Assembly: GCF_026262505.1 (NCBI RefSeq)
Contig: NC_067205.1
Coordinates: forward strand, 18,969,645 to 19,033,644
Direction of reading: 5' to 3'
Length of the DNA stretch: 64,000 nt
From: Trichomonas vaginalis G3
Taxonomy: Eukaryota > Parabasalia > Trichomonadida > Trichomonadidae
The notes beneath the pieces are model-generated. The model worked only from the letters and a program-made list of their open reading frames with translations, had not been told where the DNA came from and did no database searches. Shown in pieces: positions 46,342 to 57,090 of this stretch. Each line of letters opens with the position of its first letter. Positions within the stretch are counted from its first letter, which is position 1. The position numbers were made by a program, and so were the translations under genes.

Positions 46342-46792
46342 TTGTCGTCAAAAATTAGGCGTAAAGCAAAAATTGATATTTCATATGGTTTTATGATAGA
46401 TAAGCATTATATTCCCACTCATTATATTCGTAAATTTTGAGGTTTATCCTTCGCTTTTAAGATCATTGAATTTGATTTTTATATAAAATAGTTATATATT
46501 AGAAAATAATATGAGTTTATGTGATATTCTTTTTCAGAAGATTTTGTGTTCTTCTTCAAAATTTTATTTTTTTATTAAAAAGAATCTTTACAAAATATAC
46601 ATTTACTTTAATTAATATTTAAAAACGTGCTCTATCAAAAGTTCCAAAAATTCAATATTTTAGCTTTTCTGAGGTGTCACTTTTGATGAATTTCTGTTTA
46701 CAACAGTGTAATTATCTTATATAATCAATTTGTTATTTTATTCATCTGGTTCAATGATCTGGAAAATAGTAATTTTTTTTACGTAGGATTCT
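46342..46792. other. AT-rich 5' region of the Wntless-like gene
   Basis: Unique sequence between the palindrome and the start codon. It contains TTCATCTGGTTCAATGATC about 50 bases upstream of ATG 46793, a possible initiator region (TCA). Otherwise featureless. Confidence 0.35.
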
Positions 46793-48169
46793 ATGAAGCA
46801 AAAGTCTAGTCTTAAGAAATTTACAAGCATTCCTATTATCTCCCTTGCAATAGGAATCGCAATCATCTTCATTGATTCGAAATTCTTCCCAAATGAAGGT
46901 TTATACCAAACATACAAATATAACATCACACTCCCAGAGAACAAAGAAGGCGACCAAAAAGTTATTGAGTGGAATTATCGATTACCATACAAAACAACAT
47001 TAGTTTCCGTCTTTTACAATTATTATTTAATATCTAAACCAAAAATGGTCAATGCGAGAATAGCTGTAATGACTTACTACAAAGGAGCTGTTCAAGCTTC
47101 TTCGAGTAAATCAGAAGATTTGGCAGACCAAGAGCAATTTTTCGACGATAAAATTAAAGAATTAGCTCCTATCTCTACCGAAATGATTGACTCTCTCAAA
47201 GTCATTGTTTGTATAAATACAGAACTCGGTGCTGGCGATATTGTTACAATGCATATTCTCTACGGAAACTTTTATTACAGTCTTCGCTCAATTTTAGTCA
47301 AAACAACATATTTCATTATCAGTATCGCATATATTTACATGTTCTTGACAATTCATACATCAAAATACCGCGTAATTGCAGGATTAGTTTTATCTATCTA
47401 TTCTCTCTTCGCCACTGAGCCAATTACTCCATTTTTACCATCATACGTTTCATATATATTCTCGATCATTACAAGAGACTGCTTAGTTTCTGTTGCAGTT
47501 TTTTATGGCGTTATTATCAAGAAAGGAGCTACATATGTTGATTATATCATAGCCGCATTATTTGCTTCTACGGTTTTCTACACAACTACGTCTTATTCTT
47601 GCGAATTAGTCTCCGGAGAATTTAATGAAGGATTCCTCTTCCAAGTAATTCCAAGATTCAACAAAACCTGCTTCTACATATTATACTGCATTGGATTCTT
47701 CTACGGATTGCTCATGAGGATCATTAAAGAACGCGAATTACAAAATATCGTTTTACAGTTCATTGCTTTTGCTTCTTGTTTGTTCAACTTTTGGTCGACC
47801 ATGAATGCCGATAACAATATATTTTACAGCCTCTCAATTACGTTAGTTCACATTTTTGTTTATTATTTCCCAGCTTTGACTCACCACAGGTCAGGACGAA
47901 GCAAGCATATCGCTAACCAGACTTCTTTGGATGATTTGGCCCCTGTAAGGCAAGAAGTCATTGATTCTGAAGGTTACAGTGTTTCATCTGACGAAAGTTA
48001 CATGGCAACTGAAGAAGATGACGATGACGATGACGACGAAGAGGAGGATGAGTCTTCTTACTACGAAGAGAGTAGTGAAAAGCCTCCAAAGAAGGGTTTG
48101 AAGAGATTTGTCGCATCTCGAAGGAAAGTATCAAGCGACGAGGACGAGGAAGAAGAGGATGATGATTAA
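46793..48169 (+). CDS. Wntless/GOST-like polytopic membrane protein
   Basis: A 458-residue intact frame. The topology is one N-terminal membrane segment (about residues 13-31, IPIISLAIGIAIIFI), a luminal domain of about 135 residues (32-165), then seven further segments (from ILVKTTYFIISIAYIYMF at about 168 to LSITLVHIFVYYFP at about 362-380). A long cytosolic tail follows, extremely rich in Asp/Glu with Lys clusters (DDDDDDDEEEDE). One plus seven segments with a luminal insert is the layout of Wntless and related GOLD-type seven-span proteins, which escort cargo between Golgi and surface. I rely on topology, not on key residues. It is the only gene in the 2.4 kb between the two duplication copies and is single-copy here. 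Confidence 0.5.
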   Translation: MKQKSSLKKFTSIPIISLAIGIAIIFIDSKFFPNEGLYQTYKYNITLPENKEGDQKVIEWNYRLPYKTTLVSVFYNYYLISKPKMVNARIAVMTYYKGAVQASSSKSEDLADQEQFFDDKIKELAPISTEMIDSLKVIVCINTELGAGDIVTMHILYGNFYYSLRSILVKTTYFIISIAYIYMFLTIHTSKYRVIAGLVLSIYSLFATEPITPFLPSYVSYIFSIITRDCLVSVAVFYGVIIKKGATYVDYIIAALFASTVFYTTTSYSCELVSGEFNEGFLFQVIPRFNKTCFYILYCIGFFYGLLMRIIKERELQNIVLQFIAFASCLFNFWSTMNADNNIFYSLSITLVHIFVYYFPALTHHRSGRSKHIANQTSLDDLAPVRQEVIDSEGYSVSSDESYMATEEDDDDDDDEEEDESSYYEESSEKPPKKGLKRFVASRRKVSSDEDEEEEDDD

Positions 48170-49492
48170 TGCGTATTTGTATTATATTATGCATGTCATA
48201 AGTTGTATTTTTCTAAATAAATTTTCACAAAACTTAATTTCATATATTTTAGCCTAAACATATAAACTTTCAATCACATTGTTTACTCAACAATCGAAAC
48301 TCTCACATTAATTTGCAAATTTAATTATTTTATATTTGGAACTTAATTATCGCTATGTAACATTTAGAAGAAAATGTGTGCCATAAAAATACATGATGTC
48401 TATATAGAGTAATTTCCTCAAAATCAAATACAAAAAGTAAATTGAAATTCAAACTATTAAAGTATTATCTGATGGGAGATGAAATGTATTTAAATTCAAA
48501 AATAACATTCGAGTATGCTTATTTCAATTTCTTAATTTAAGTATCAATTATTTTTAAAGGTAACTAAACTCCTTTCGCCGATCCGATTTGCCCCATATTT
48601 AAAATATAGCTTGCATATGTAGAAGAAAAGCTAATTTTGAAGTACGCCCCAAATCCACCAACAGGATTTCGAGCTACTAAAAAGGTACTTTTAAATGTGA
48701 TTTTTTTTTATAAAAAATTAAATTTATTTTAAGATCAGACTAAAAACTAATTTTATGAAAAATCTATATCGACAAATTTATTACTTATTGGGTATATAGA
48801 TTTCTTGATTATGGCGATTATGTCTGATATGCTTCCAATAAGCCAAAACACATTTCATACTGATTTCTATAAAAGGTATCTTTATTATAGAAGTGTAAGC
48901 TATATCTGTTTGTTTTTTTATTATAACAAATTCAAAATTCTCTTATAAGGATTAGATGAAATCTGTATTACTAAATCATTAGCTAAATGAAGGTTCAAAT
49001 AGAAAGTAAATATCAATTTATATGATACTGAAACCAAATAGTTCTTTTAATAAAAGATAACACGCTGAAAATTATTGAGTATTTGCAAATCTCAAAAATC
49101 TATTGGTGAATTTGGCTCAACTTTTAAAATTATAACATCCATATCAAATCATAAAAGCAGACAAAAATTAAAGCCAAACCTATCGGCCAATTTTTTTTGA
49201 TATTTTGATTTTTGAGGTATACTTTTAAAAGTGGATTTAAAGCACTGATGAAAAAACATTAACTTCTGTCGTTATGATTATTGATTTAGACAATAATGAT
49301 TTTAATCTTTGATTATCAAAACACTAAAGTCATCTTTTTAACATTTGCTTGGTAGCATTAACTCAAGTCTAAAGTACTATTTTATGTGGCACTCTTAGAA
49401 TTTTTGTATTCATTGTACACGCTGAAATAGTACCATTAAAGTTATGGCGGACTTTCAAAAAATAGTTTGGTCACCTTTTTATTTTTTTTTAT
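48170..49492. other. AT-rich spacer; start of duplication copy 2
   Basis: Unique 3' flank of the Wntless-like gene to about 48218, then the non-coding start of copy 2 (matches 30941-32209). No gene seen. Confidence 0.45.
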
Positions 49493-50323
49493 TCAAGAAA
49501 CAAAAAGGATATATAATAATGGGACTGTATCTGAATGAAAATTGAAACAGATGCATGATTTAATTTTATTCACTTTGATTGCACTAATCACGGTAATGAT
49601 GATTCTTCCATCTCCCCAATTTATTCCTCTTTGCATTTGAACATTCTTAAACAAAGAGGAAGCATGACTAGACCCACCACCAGCTCCAGCATGTTCCTGA
49701 CACCCGCCGCCACCGCCGAAATACGCTCCACCCCCCGATGGGCCGCCGTAAGCATAAGACTTTCCATCTCCTCCAAATCCTAGACGCCCAGAATAATCAG
49801 GATATAACTCAAGACCATGATATGCATCTCCACCTTTACTTTGCGTTCCACCTCTACCAGGTTGTTCCATATATGGACTATTATTAATCCCGTTACCTCC
49901 TATTTCATTCCCTCCTACACCGCCATCTGATTCGACTGCAGACCCTCCTCCACCACCTGCAATTATTACTCTATTCTCTAATGCAGTTCCTCCAATCCTT
50001 ATATCGCTTGCCCCGCCTCCAGTCCCTACACACCCTTTACTATATATGGTGACTCCCCCTCCATTGTACCCGCCGGGTAAATTATTGACAATTTTATCTG
50101 CAGTTTGGCCCTTACCTCCTACAACAATAGTCAGAAGAGTTTGTTCTTTTAAATCAATCTCACCACTAATGAAACCTTCCAAGCCGCCTTTTCCACCGAT
50201 GTGTCCGTCTGTGTTTGGAGCATCTCCTCCGGAGGCTCCCCACAAAGAAAAATTATACTTTCCTACAGGGAGTGTTAGTTGCTGGAAAGTATTTGTGCAA
50301 AGATATGTCTGACTATTAAACAA
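49493..50323 (-). CDS. Glycine-rich surface-type protein (ALK-like Gly-rich domain)
   Basis: A 276-residue frame. The N-terminal FQQLTLPVGKYNFSLWGASGG is the typical entry strand of the glycine-rich domain seen in ALK/LTK receptors and in large trichomonad protein families. Many Gly runs follow (GGYNGGG, GGGASDIRIGG, AGGGGGSAVE, GGGAYFGGGGG). The domain normally closes at about GDGRIIITVIS; 30 more residues follow to the stop. There is no ATG in frame: the first codon after the upstream stop region that fits is TTG at 50323, and copy 1 has the same sequence here, so the true start is unresolved. No signal peptide or membrane helix. Role (carbohydrate or surface interaction) is inferred. Confidence 0.65.
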   Translation of the reverse strand: MFNSQTYLCTNTFQQLTLPVGKYNFSLWGASGGDAPNTDGHIGGKGGLEGFISGEIDLKEQTLLTIVVGGKGQTADKIVNNLPGGYNGGGVTIYSKGCVGTGGGASDIRIGGTALENRVIIAGGGGGSAVESDGGVGGNEIGGNGINNSPYMEQPGRGGTQSKGGDAYHGLELYPDYSGRLGFGGDGKSYAYGGPSGGGAYFGGGGGCQEHAGAGGGSSHASSLFKNVQMQRGINWGDGRIIITVISAIKVNKIKSCICFNFHSDTVPLLYILFVS

Positions 50324-50442
50324 TGAATTTTATTCAACCATTCATAAAACGCATCAAAAAAATATTACAGGCGTGAATTGATATAAAAAATCACATTATA
50401 AAAAAATTCTATTTTTTTAATAAAAATATTAAAAAAACTTTT

Positions 50443-53400
50443 TTATTGAGATACAGTGAATGCACGACATTCCTGGAATGGTTCCACGCAAATCTCACAC
50501 TTGTGGTGAATTACTGATACCTTCCTTCTCATTATTGCTGCCTGAGGAACGGAAGCAGGGATAGAAGAAGCGATTGAACCCAAAGCCTTGATAATTGGTT
50601 CAGAAGCAGCTCCGATCCAGAACTCAATTGACTCTATGTCATCAAGTGCTGTTCCTCTTATCTCCACAAGTAAATAGTCACTTGCGTTGAGTAAACTCTG
50701 TGCAGCCCAAATGAGAGATCTAACATCTCTTGCCTTTGGTTTGATTGTCAACTGCTGGACTTTGTTTTTAACAGTCAACAATGTCTGTGCAGAGCATTCG
50801 TATGAAGAGCAGATGGACTGAACTAAAACTCTTCTTGGTCCTGTACACTTACTTTTGTCTGTTTCTACTCTCAAATTGTCTCTTGCGATGTAAAGTAATT
50901 TAGCCAATCTCGCGAGAATAGAAAGTGATGTTTCCATGGCTGTTTGTTGCGAATCCAAACATGCCTGTGAATCCAATTGTTCCATCAATGCAAGATGTCT
51001 GTTCGCTGTACTTATCGCTGTCCTTACCTTTTGCAAACAATGTCTTGCTTGTGTACTATAAAGCCTCTGTGAGCCAATCTCTGCATGAAGCTTAATAGTG
51101 GCAATTAACTCAATGTAGAAGTTCTGTAAATTGAATACATGTTGTAGGAAATAATCGTCACGGTTCTCAATTGTAAGGGCATATTGACAAAAAGTGACAA
51201 CATGAGACGATAACAAAAGTATCAGATTACACAATTTTTCAGGGTTGTAATCACCTTCCTGTAGCATTGTAGAGTATTCGAGGAAAGTATCGGATACGAC
51301 ATCGAGATTTCTCTTGACCTGAGCTGTTTGTGTCTTCTGGTCTGAGAATGGGTCTAATTTCACTTCCCTGACCACTACAATTGCTTCTTCAAGTTTGTCG
51401 GTGTATTCTTGCTCGAGTCTGAAGAATCTTACATCAGCTTCAGCGTAAAAGTTCTGTATGATGTCGAGCATTCTTGTGAGGAACTTCGATTCCGACTGAA
51501 TTATTGGGAGAAGTTCGAATTGTATATCGTCATGAGATTGTTTGTTGACTCTTATGACGTCTTTGAGGGTCATTGCAGCTGGTGTTGATGGGAACTTGGG
51601 GAAGAAAGCGATGTTGACTGTAAGTTGTCTCATATCTGAATTCAATGAGGACTCATTGAAGGAAAGATCGGTAGTTAAGTGGCTGAGGTTGAGCTCTGTA
51701 ATATGGGAAAGTACTTTGAGGGTCTGTGCGAAGATCATCAGTCTCTTTTGTGCGAATTCGGAATAAACTGCTTTATCATTGTAACTTGATTGTATAGAAT
51801 TCAACTTCTTGATGTTCTGTGATACAACCTTCTTGATCTCACTGATGTCGTTCAACTCAATAGCATCTTCTATCAATGGATTCAGTTGAATCAATGATTG
51901 ACAAAAAGTGACAATCAAATTGAAAAGAACATCAGTAGATTTTGTTGACAAATTGTAGTTTCTCGATAAAGCATCGGTCTGAGCACTTGACAATCTCAAT
52001 ATCTGGCGATTGAGCTTATCAGTGATTGTCTTATCCTGTGCTTCATCTGCTGGCATAGCTTCCGAAATCTGGGACTTGATTTCACTTGGATTTTCAATGA
52101 AACCGTTCATGTAAGGTTTGAGATCGATGATGATCGTTGTCTTCTGTGGCATCTGCTCTCCTGAAATCGGTTTCATGGAGATTGGCTGCAATCCGGAGAA
52201 TAATGGTGACTGAGATGCCTTTGTTGACTCCAATCCTTGCCTTCTGAGCTTGTTGGGTGTATCTGTAAGGTAGTCAATTGTTACTTGGAGGTTAGTAGTG
52301 GTCTTTGTGTAGTTTGCGGTAACAGGAACAAGAGATGTGAAATCTGATCGTTCGAAAACACGGATGTTCTTGCCGATATTGATGAGATGGACATCGGCAG
52401 CATCGTATCTTGAAGGATTGCGAAGAATTATGTCCGAAACTTCTTCAATTGAGATTAATGATAATCTGAACTTCTCAATTTGGTCGGCCCATTGAAGACA
52501 GAAGGCCGCTGAGGTCGGAGTAGAACTTGTGTCCTGGGCAGCCGATCTGAATTGCTTCTCAAGTGCATCTAAATCTTCGGCATTCGCTTTGAGAAGAGGG
52601 AGAAGGTCTGGCTCCTTCTCGTTGTCTTGGACACGCATGTTGAGAAGGTTGTAGCGGGCGGCGGTGGTATATTCGTGGAATTCTAAAAGGATATTTGTTT
52701 GATCTTGGTTTTTAACGTTGTGGATAGCTGCTTCGACCTTGTTTGTGATATCTCCGAGCTGTTGGCAGAATCTATCTGCATCGCATGCACCGAGATTGGC
52801 GTTTTCGACGTTGATTTCCGAAATAATTTGGGTAATCAAGGTATCTGTAACTCCGACGATGCTTGCAACAGCCATAATCCTTGCCTTCTTGACAGCCTGT
52901 AACTTTGTTCTGGCTGCTTCGAGGTATTGGACCATTTGTGGTCTTGTAGTAAGATCTGTAAGTTCTGCGGACTTAATGTACAAGATAATGAGATCGGCCG
53001 TGTTGATAAGTGTCTTGTGTGTGATGACCAAGATCGAACGATTTGTCTCTCTGTCGATTGATTGAGCTGTTGCGCCAAATGAAGACCAATGGGAACGAGC
53101 TTCACCGATATACTTCAAGTTCTGTAATACCACGACGTTATCGTGAGCAGAATTGATGATTTCGATGTTCTGGAGCATATCTGTGTAATATCTCTTCCAA
53201 TCTGCAACTTCTTGTGCATTAATATTGGGCAACTTGAGAGTCTTAAGATCTTCTTCAGCGTAGTTGAGTGAAATAATGAGGATTCTTAAGAGATCTGTGA
53301 TATGATTGATTGCATCTCTTGGAGATTCCCATTCTTTCTCTTGCAACTGCTCCATGACCTCATCATTAGCATGACTGAGTGAGGCAAGAAGGTCAATGGC

Positions 53401-55347
53401 AAGCTTGAGCGACTCGGACTGTGGTTTCTTTTCTTGTGTCACTTTTACAAGTTGAGGAGCTTCATCGAAAGTCTTATGCCACTTGCAGAAGAAGAAAGCC
53501 TTTTCTTCGATGGATGAGTTCTCGATCTCCTGGTATTCTTCTTTGCACTTCTGGAGCTGGACAATTGCATCATCTAACTGTTCTTCGACGTAATCTGGGT
53601 GGTACGATGAAATTTCTGGAGCTACAAGGACATCTTCGATCTTCTTGATCCTCATTGACTTGAAATCGTGAGAAGAAGAGAAGATATTCGACATAGATAC
53701 GGAAAGGAAGCCGAGTTTAGAACGTTTAGCGGAATGGCTCTTAAGCTTATCAAGAGATACGGCTGGAACACGTGGTTGTTTGATAGATTTCGAAATTGTT
53801 TGTGGATGCCACGAATTAAAGTTCGGAATCTTAATCGTTTGTGGGTAGAGATCAGGATTAATGTGATCCCTGTCGTAAACTGGCTGTTGCGATGATGATT
53901 CTGAAGATAATGGCGATACTTCTGCTTCTTCGACCATTTGGGACTGTTCGTTCTCCAAAGGACCCGCGTGTTCGAAGTTGAATGTGACGTGTGGTAAGGA
54001 TGGCTGATGGAGAAGCAAAACTTGGTCATCATTTGAATCTAATAAAATTGATTTACGCTTTTGCTTAAGCATGAAGAGCGAAACGGACTGCGAACCAAGC
54101 TCGTTTGGTCTGAGCTTGATTTGGCCTTCCTTCTTGTTCTTCATAAGCGCATCTGTAGAAGTTGCCCAATTTCCGATCGGTTTCGAGTCATCTTCGCGTG
54201 GACCTGATCGTAATTCCGATAACGATATCGGAGCTGTTTCTTCCACTGGCTTTTCTTTCTGTGGCTTTGATTCTGCCAAAGAAATCTTGACTTCTCTGCT
54301 CTTTGGAGATCCTTCTTCAGCAGGATCCTTTCCATCGCTTCTTCTTCTGCTCTTATGAGTCTCTGAGTCCGGATTTACCTGCATGACGTAATCCTTTGCC
54401 ATTTGTTTTCCGTCGAGGAAGAGCTGTACGTTCTCGGCTAATATACCAACGTAGTAGGCTAAGTTTGTCTTGAAGTCCATCGCATGATCTACAATTGAGA
54501 CTTTGTAAACTAAGTTGTTAATAAGTCTCATAGCTGTAATGTAAGATCTCCTGCATGTTCTGAATATTTCCATTGTTGGCTCTTTCTCTTTTTCGATGAC
54601 AGGTTTAACTGCAGCTTTTACAGCTTTCCTTTGAGCTTCAAGCTCTGCCATGATAGGCTGTACTCTTGCATCATTGACTTCTTGCATGTTAACAGCCTTC
54701 ATCATCAATTTGATGTCCTTGCAGGCTTGTTTGATTGCTTTAGCGACAACCATGTATCCTTGTGGCTGGAAGAGATTTGGATTCTTTTCCTTGTTAAATC
54801 CGTATTCATCTTTGAGGAACTGTATGATGGTATCGTGAGTCACAGAAAATTCATTAATTGTATTTAAATCTACTTTAGCTGCCTTCATTTCTAATATAAG
54901 GATTGAGCAGTAGTAAAGTGGTGAAGCGTACTTCCAGCAGAAATTGTAGATTGTATCTTCCTGGTTTTCTGGGAATGGGATTGGCTCTGTGGCGGTTTCT
55001 CTAAGCATGGGAGAAAGTTTATTCACTTCTTCAATGATGAGATCTTTGTTTGGTCTCAAGTCCATGCCTGTTGGACGAATGTTAGCCATGAATGGATGAA
55101 ATGAAGCAAAGCCGTAAAAATCTTTAAATGTAAGTTTAATAACAATTAATGTTGCACTTGTTCTTTTACGAGTTATTGTTGTAGTTCTTGTAACTGTTGT
55201 TCTCGAAGCATGAAATGATTCTGTGGAAGTTGTAGTAGTTTTAGCAAATTGTCTTCCATTTATCGTAACTATATCGCCAGACTGGGTCATGTTGACACCA
55301 GAACCTTCCGTATTTGTATGCGTAAAGGTTACTTTATCCTGCGACAT
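50443..55347 (-). CDS. Large alpha-helical protein of unknown function (1,634 aa)
   Basis: A single intact frame from ATG 55347. Residues 1-65 are Ser/Thr-rich and include a short basic TRKRTS. Residues 70-330 are folded and helical. Residues 340-570 are a charged, Ser/Pro/Lys-rich linker with HKSRRRSDGKDP. Residues 600-1,600 are almost wholly helical with regular hydrophobic spacing and no long coiled coil, reminiscent of vinculin/talin-type helical-bundle rods (for example TAMETSLSILARLAKLLYIA near the end). The C-terminus has a cysteine cluster (CEICVEPFQEC). I recognise no named family, and the rod analogy is weak. A cytoskeletal adaptor is a guess. The start is supported by a leader of about 17 bases from a TCAATAATTT sequence. 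Confidence 0.75.
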   Translation of the reverse strand: MSQDKVTFTHTNTEGSGVNMTQSGDIVTINGRQFAKTTTTSTESFHASRTTVTRTTTITRKRTSATLIVIKLTFKDFYGFASFHPFMANIRPTGMDLRPNKDLIIEEVNKLSPMLRETATEPIPFPENQEDTIYNFCWKYASPLYYCSILILEMKAAKVDLNTINEFSVTHDTIIQFLKDEYGFNKEKNPNLFQPQGYMVVAKAIKQACKDIKLMMKAVNMQEVNDARVQPIMAELEAQRKAVKAAVKPVIEKEKEPTMEIFRTCRRSYITAMRLINNLVYKVSIVDHAMDFKTNLAYYVGILAENVQLFLDGKQMAKDYVMQVNPDSETHKSRRRSDGKDPAEEGSPKSREVKISLAESKPQKEKPVEETAPISLSELRSGPREDDSKPIGNWATSTDALMKNKKEGQIKLRPNELGSQSVSLFMLKQKRKSILLDSNDDQVLLLHQPSLPHVTFNFEHAGPLENEQSQMVEEAEVSPLSSESSSQQPVYDRDHINPDLYPQTIKIPNFNSWHPQTISKSIKQPRVPAVSLDKLKSHSAKRSKLGFLSVSMSNIFSSSHDFKSMRIKKIEDVLVAPEISSYHPDYVEEQLDDAIVQLQKCKEEYQEIENSSIEEKAFFFCKWHKTFDEAPQLVKVTQEKKPQSESLKLAIDLLASLSHANDEVMEQLQEKEWESPRDAINHITDLLRILIISLNYAEEDLKTLKLPNINAQEVADWKRYYTDMLQNIEIINSAHDNVVVLQNLKYIGEARSHWSSFGATAQSIDRETNRSILVITHKTLINTADLIILYIKSAELTDLTTRPQMVQYLEAARTKLQAVKKARIMAVASIVGVTDTLITQIISEINVENANLGACDADRFCQQLGDITNKVEAAIHNVKNQDQTNILLEFHEYTTAARYNLLNMRVQDNEKEPDLLPLLKANAEDLDALEKQFRSAAQDTSSTPTSAAFCLQWADQIEKFRLSLISIEEVSDIILRNPSRYDAADVHLINIGKNIRVFERSDFTSLVPVTANYTKTTTNLQVTIDYLTDTPNKLRRQGLESTKASQSPLFSGLQPISMKPISGEQMPQKTTIIIDLKPYMNGFIENPSEIKSQISEAMPADEAQDKTITDKLNRQILRLSSAQTDALSRNYNLSTKSTDVLFNLIVTFCQSLIQLNPLIEDAIELNDISEIKKVVSQNIKKLNSIQSSYNDKAVYSEFAQKRLMIFAQTLKVLSHITELNLSHLTTDLSFNESSLNSDMRQLTVNIAFFPKFPSTPAAMTLKDVIRVNKQSHDDIQFELLPIIQSESKFLTRMLDIIQNFYAEADVRFFRLEQEYTDKLEEAIVVVREVKLDPFSDQKTQTAQVKRNLDVVSDTFLEYSTMLQEGDYNPEKLCNLILLLSSHVVTFCQYALTIENRDDYFLQHVFNLQNFYIELIATIKLHAEIGSQRLYSTQARHCLQKVRTAISTANRHLALMEQLDSQACLDSQQTAMETSLSILARLAKLLYIARDNLRVETDKSKCTGPRRVLVQSICSSYECSAQTLLTVKNKVQQLTIKPKARDVRSLIWAAQSLLNASDYLLVEIRGTALDDIESIEFWIGAASEPIIKALGSIASSIPASVPQAAIMRRKVSVIHHKCEICVEPFQECRAFTVSQ

Positions 55348-56376
55348 CTAGAAAAAAATTATTGACAACTTTACAAATAAATAAAATTCTTTTATGATTA
55401 TAGGTTTTTTTCCGGACTGATGAAACCTTGATAATATACCTCAGACATATCGTAAACACATTTTGCATGTAAAACTGTTGTAAAAATAATTTGTTTGAGA
55501 TTTCTTCGGGGGCGTATGCTATTTGAGTTGTGGTATTTCAACAGTAGGTTGCATTTTTGATTTGAACAAGAATATTACCTATAATTAATGTGTATAATTC
55601 AATTTTGACTGGTCTTTCGAGATCAAAAATTTGTATATGCCAGAAAATGATAGTTCCACATGCACTCTATATTGGGCTTATTAACCGATGACGAATTTTC
55701 GGGATTGCTTGTTTTGAAATATCGTTTCGAGCCACTTCACCTCATGCATAAAACCGATTATTTTCAATTCAATTTATAGGTTTTATATCAGATCTGAAGA
55801 ATGAACAGCTAAAAGTCTATTTAAATCTATCTCAATGATAATATTAGGCCCAATCTCTATTTTAGGATATTAATGTTCGTAATGCAAACTCAGTTTTTCT
55901 AATTTTTTGCAAAATATGGGAAAATAATTACACGTTTTAGGATATAACGTTAAAACTCGTGTTATTTTATTCGTGTACTATTGTTAAATTTATCTGTTAT
56001 TTACCATTCTTGTATAAATTGAAATTTCTCAATAAAAATGTTATGGTTTTTCGGAGTCTATCATCGATATTTGTTAGCTATGGGTTATGTAGAATCATAA
56101 AAGTCTAAAATTATCTTAAAATATACGATTTTATAAAATCAAACCCATAAAATTTGATCGAATGGTTTGTAAATCTTATGGATTTATATTCCATAAGAAT
56201 CATATATCGATTATAAAGTAATTTAGATATAAAATTACATTTCTCACAATTTTGAGGTTAAAACCTGACACGAGAAATTAAAATATAATTAGGAACAATT
56301 AGTGCGTCATTTTTCAACGAAAATATAATTGAATTGATCGAAAAATTTTGAGATGGTCAGGTAAAATAGATAAAAA
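55348..56376. other. Divergent spacer with a gene remnant, copy 2
   Basis: Counterpart of 38018-39025. Contains the same gene remnant (about 55490-55803), here broken by extra bases, and AT-rich sequence. It must hold promoters for the flanking divergent genes; no convincing Inr precedes ATG 56377. Confidence 0.4.
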
Positions 56377-57090
56377 ATGATCGCTAAAAAGCCATTAGTT
56401 CTTGGTTTTGGTTGGCTAGGATCAAGAAATTACAATATGCATTCCTTCGAAAAGATATATACGAAAGAAGGTTATGATTTTAAGTACATGATCCAAAGTC
56501 CTTTTTCATGTCTAGACATGAAGCCAGATACGAAAAAATTCAATGAGATGTATGAATTAGCTAAGAATAGGGAAGCAATATGTCATATCTTTTCTTTGAA
56601 TGGAGCCTTCGCTTTCCTAAATTCTATGAAACAAAACGATTATAAAGAATTCAAACCAAATTTGAAAATAAAGGGAATAATATGGGATTCCGCACCAGGA
56701 AGAGGTGCAGGTGATAAATATTATAAACCTTTTGCACGAGCCATCGCAAATAGATCAGAATTCATGTATCACATACTTCGATTTGCTTTGATTCCACCAT
56801 TTAAGTTCTTCTACTTATTCTCTCAAAACCACAGACGTTTAAGAGATATGAGAATTAACTCTATGTACACAGATCCATTTCCATTCAAGCAATTATTAAT
56901 TGCCTCAAAGCATGATCGCGTTATCAAGTATAAAGAAATGATGGAATACGTTGAAATTGCTAAGAGCAGAGGAATTGACATTTCAACAAAAATTTATGAT
57001 GACTCTGATCATGTTATGCTTTACCATAGTCATAGAGATGAATACTCTCGCTTAATACTTGATTTTGCCAAAAATTGTTTTCAACAATAA
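56377..57090 (+). CDS. TMEM53/DUF829-family alpha/beta-hydrolase-like protein
   Basis: A 237-residue intact frame. Family marks are PLVLGFGWLGSRNYN at residues 6-20 (the opening strand and oxyanion loop), the FSLNGAFAFL nucleophile-elbow region, WDSAPGRG, the late strand LLIASKHDRVIKY, and DDSDHVMLYHSHRDEY, which carries the presumed catalytic Asp/His. Length fits DUF829 proteins (230-290). In animals TMEM53 is a nuclear-envelope protein; the enzymatic substrate is unknown in any organism. It converges with the epimerase gene (605 bases apart) and diverges from the large helical protein. The Ser of a classical G-x-S-x-G elbow is replaced by the SLNGA variant, so catalysis is uncertain. Confidence 0.85.
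   Translation: MIAKKPLVLGFGWLGSRNYNMHSFEKIYTKEGYDFKYMIQSPFSCLDMKPDTKKFNEMYELAKNREAICHIFSLNGAFAFLNSMKQNDYKEFKPNLKIKGIIWDSAPGRGAGDKYYKPFARAIANRSEFMYHILRFALIPPFKFFYLFSQNHRRLRDMRINSMYTDPFPFKQLLIASKHDRVIKYKEMMEYVEIAKSRGIDISTKIYDDSDHVMLYHSHRDEYSRLILDFAKNCFQQ

Noticed and set aside
52699-53065. Open frames of 67-115 codons on the plus strand inside the large helical gene
   Set aside because: They are antisense shadows of a single intact 1,634-codon frame with clear coding character on the minus strand.
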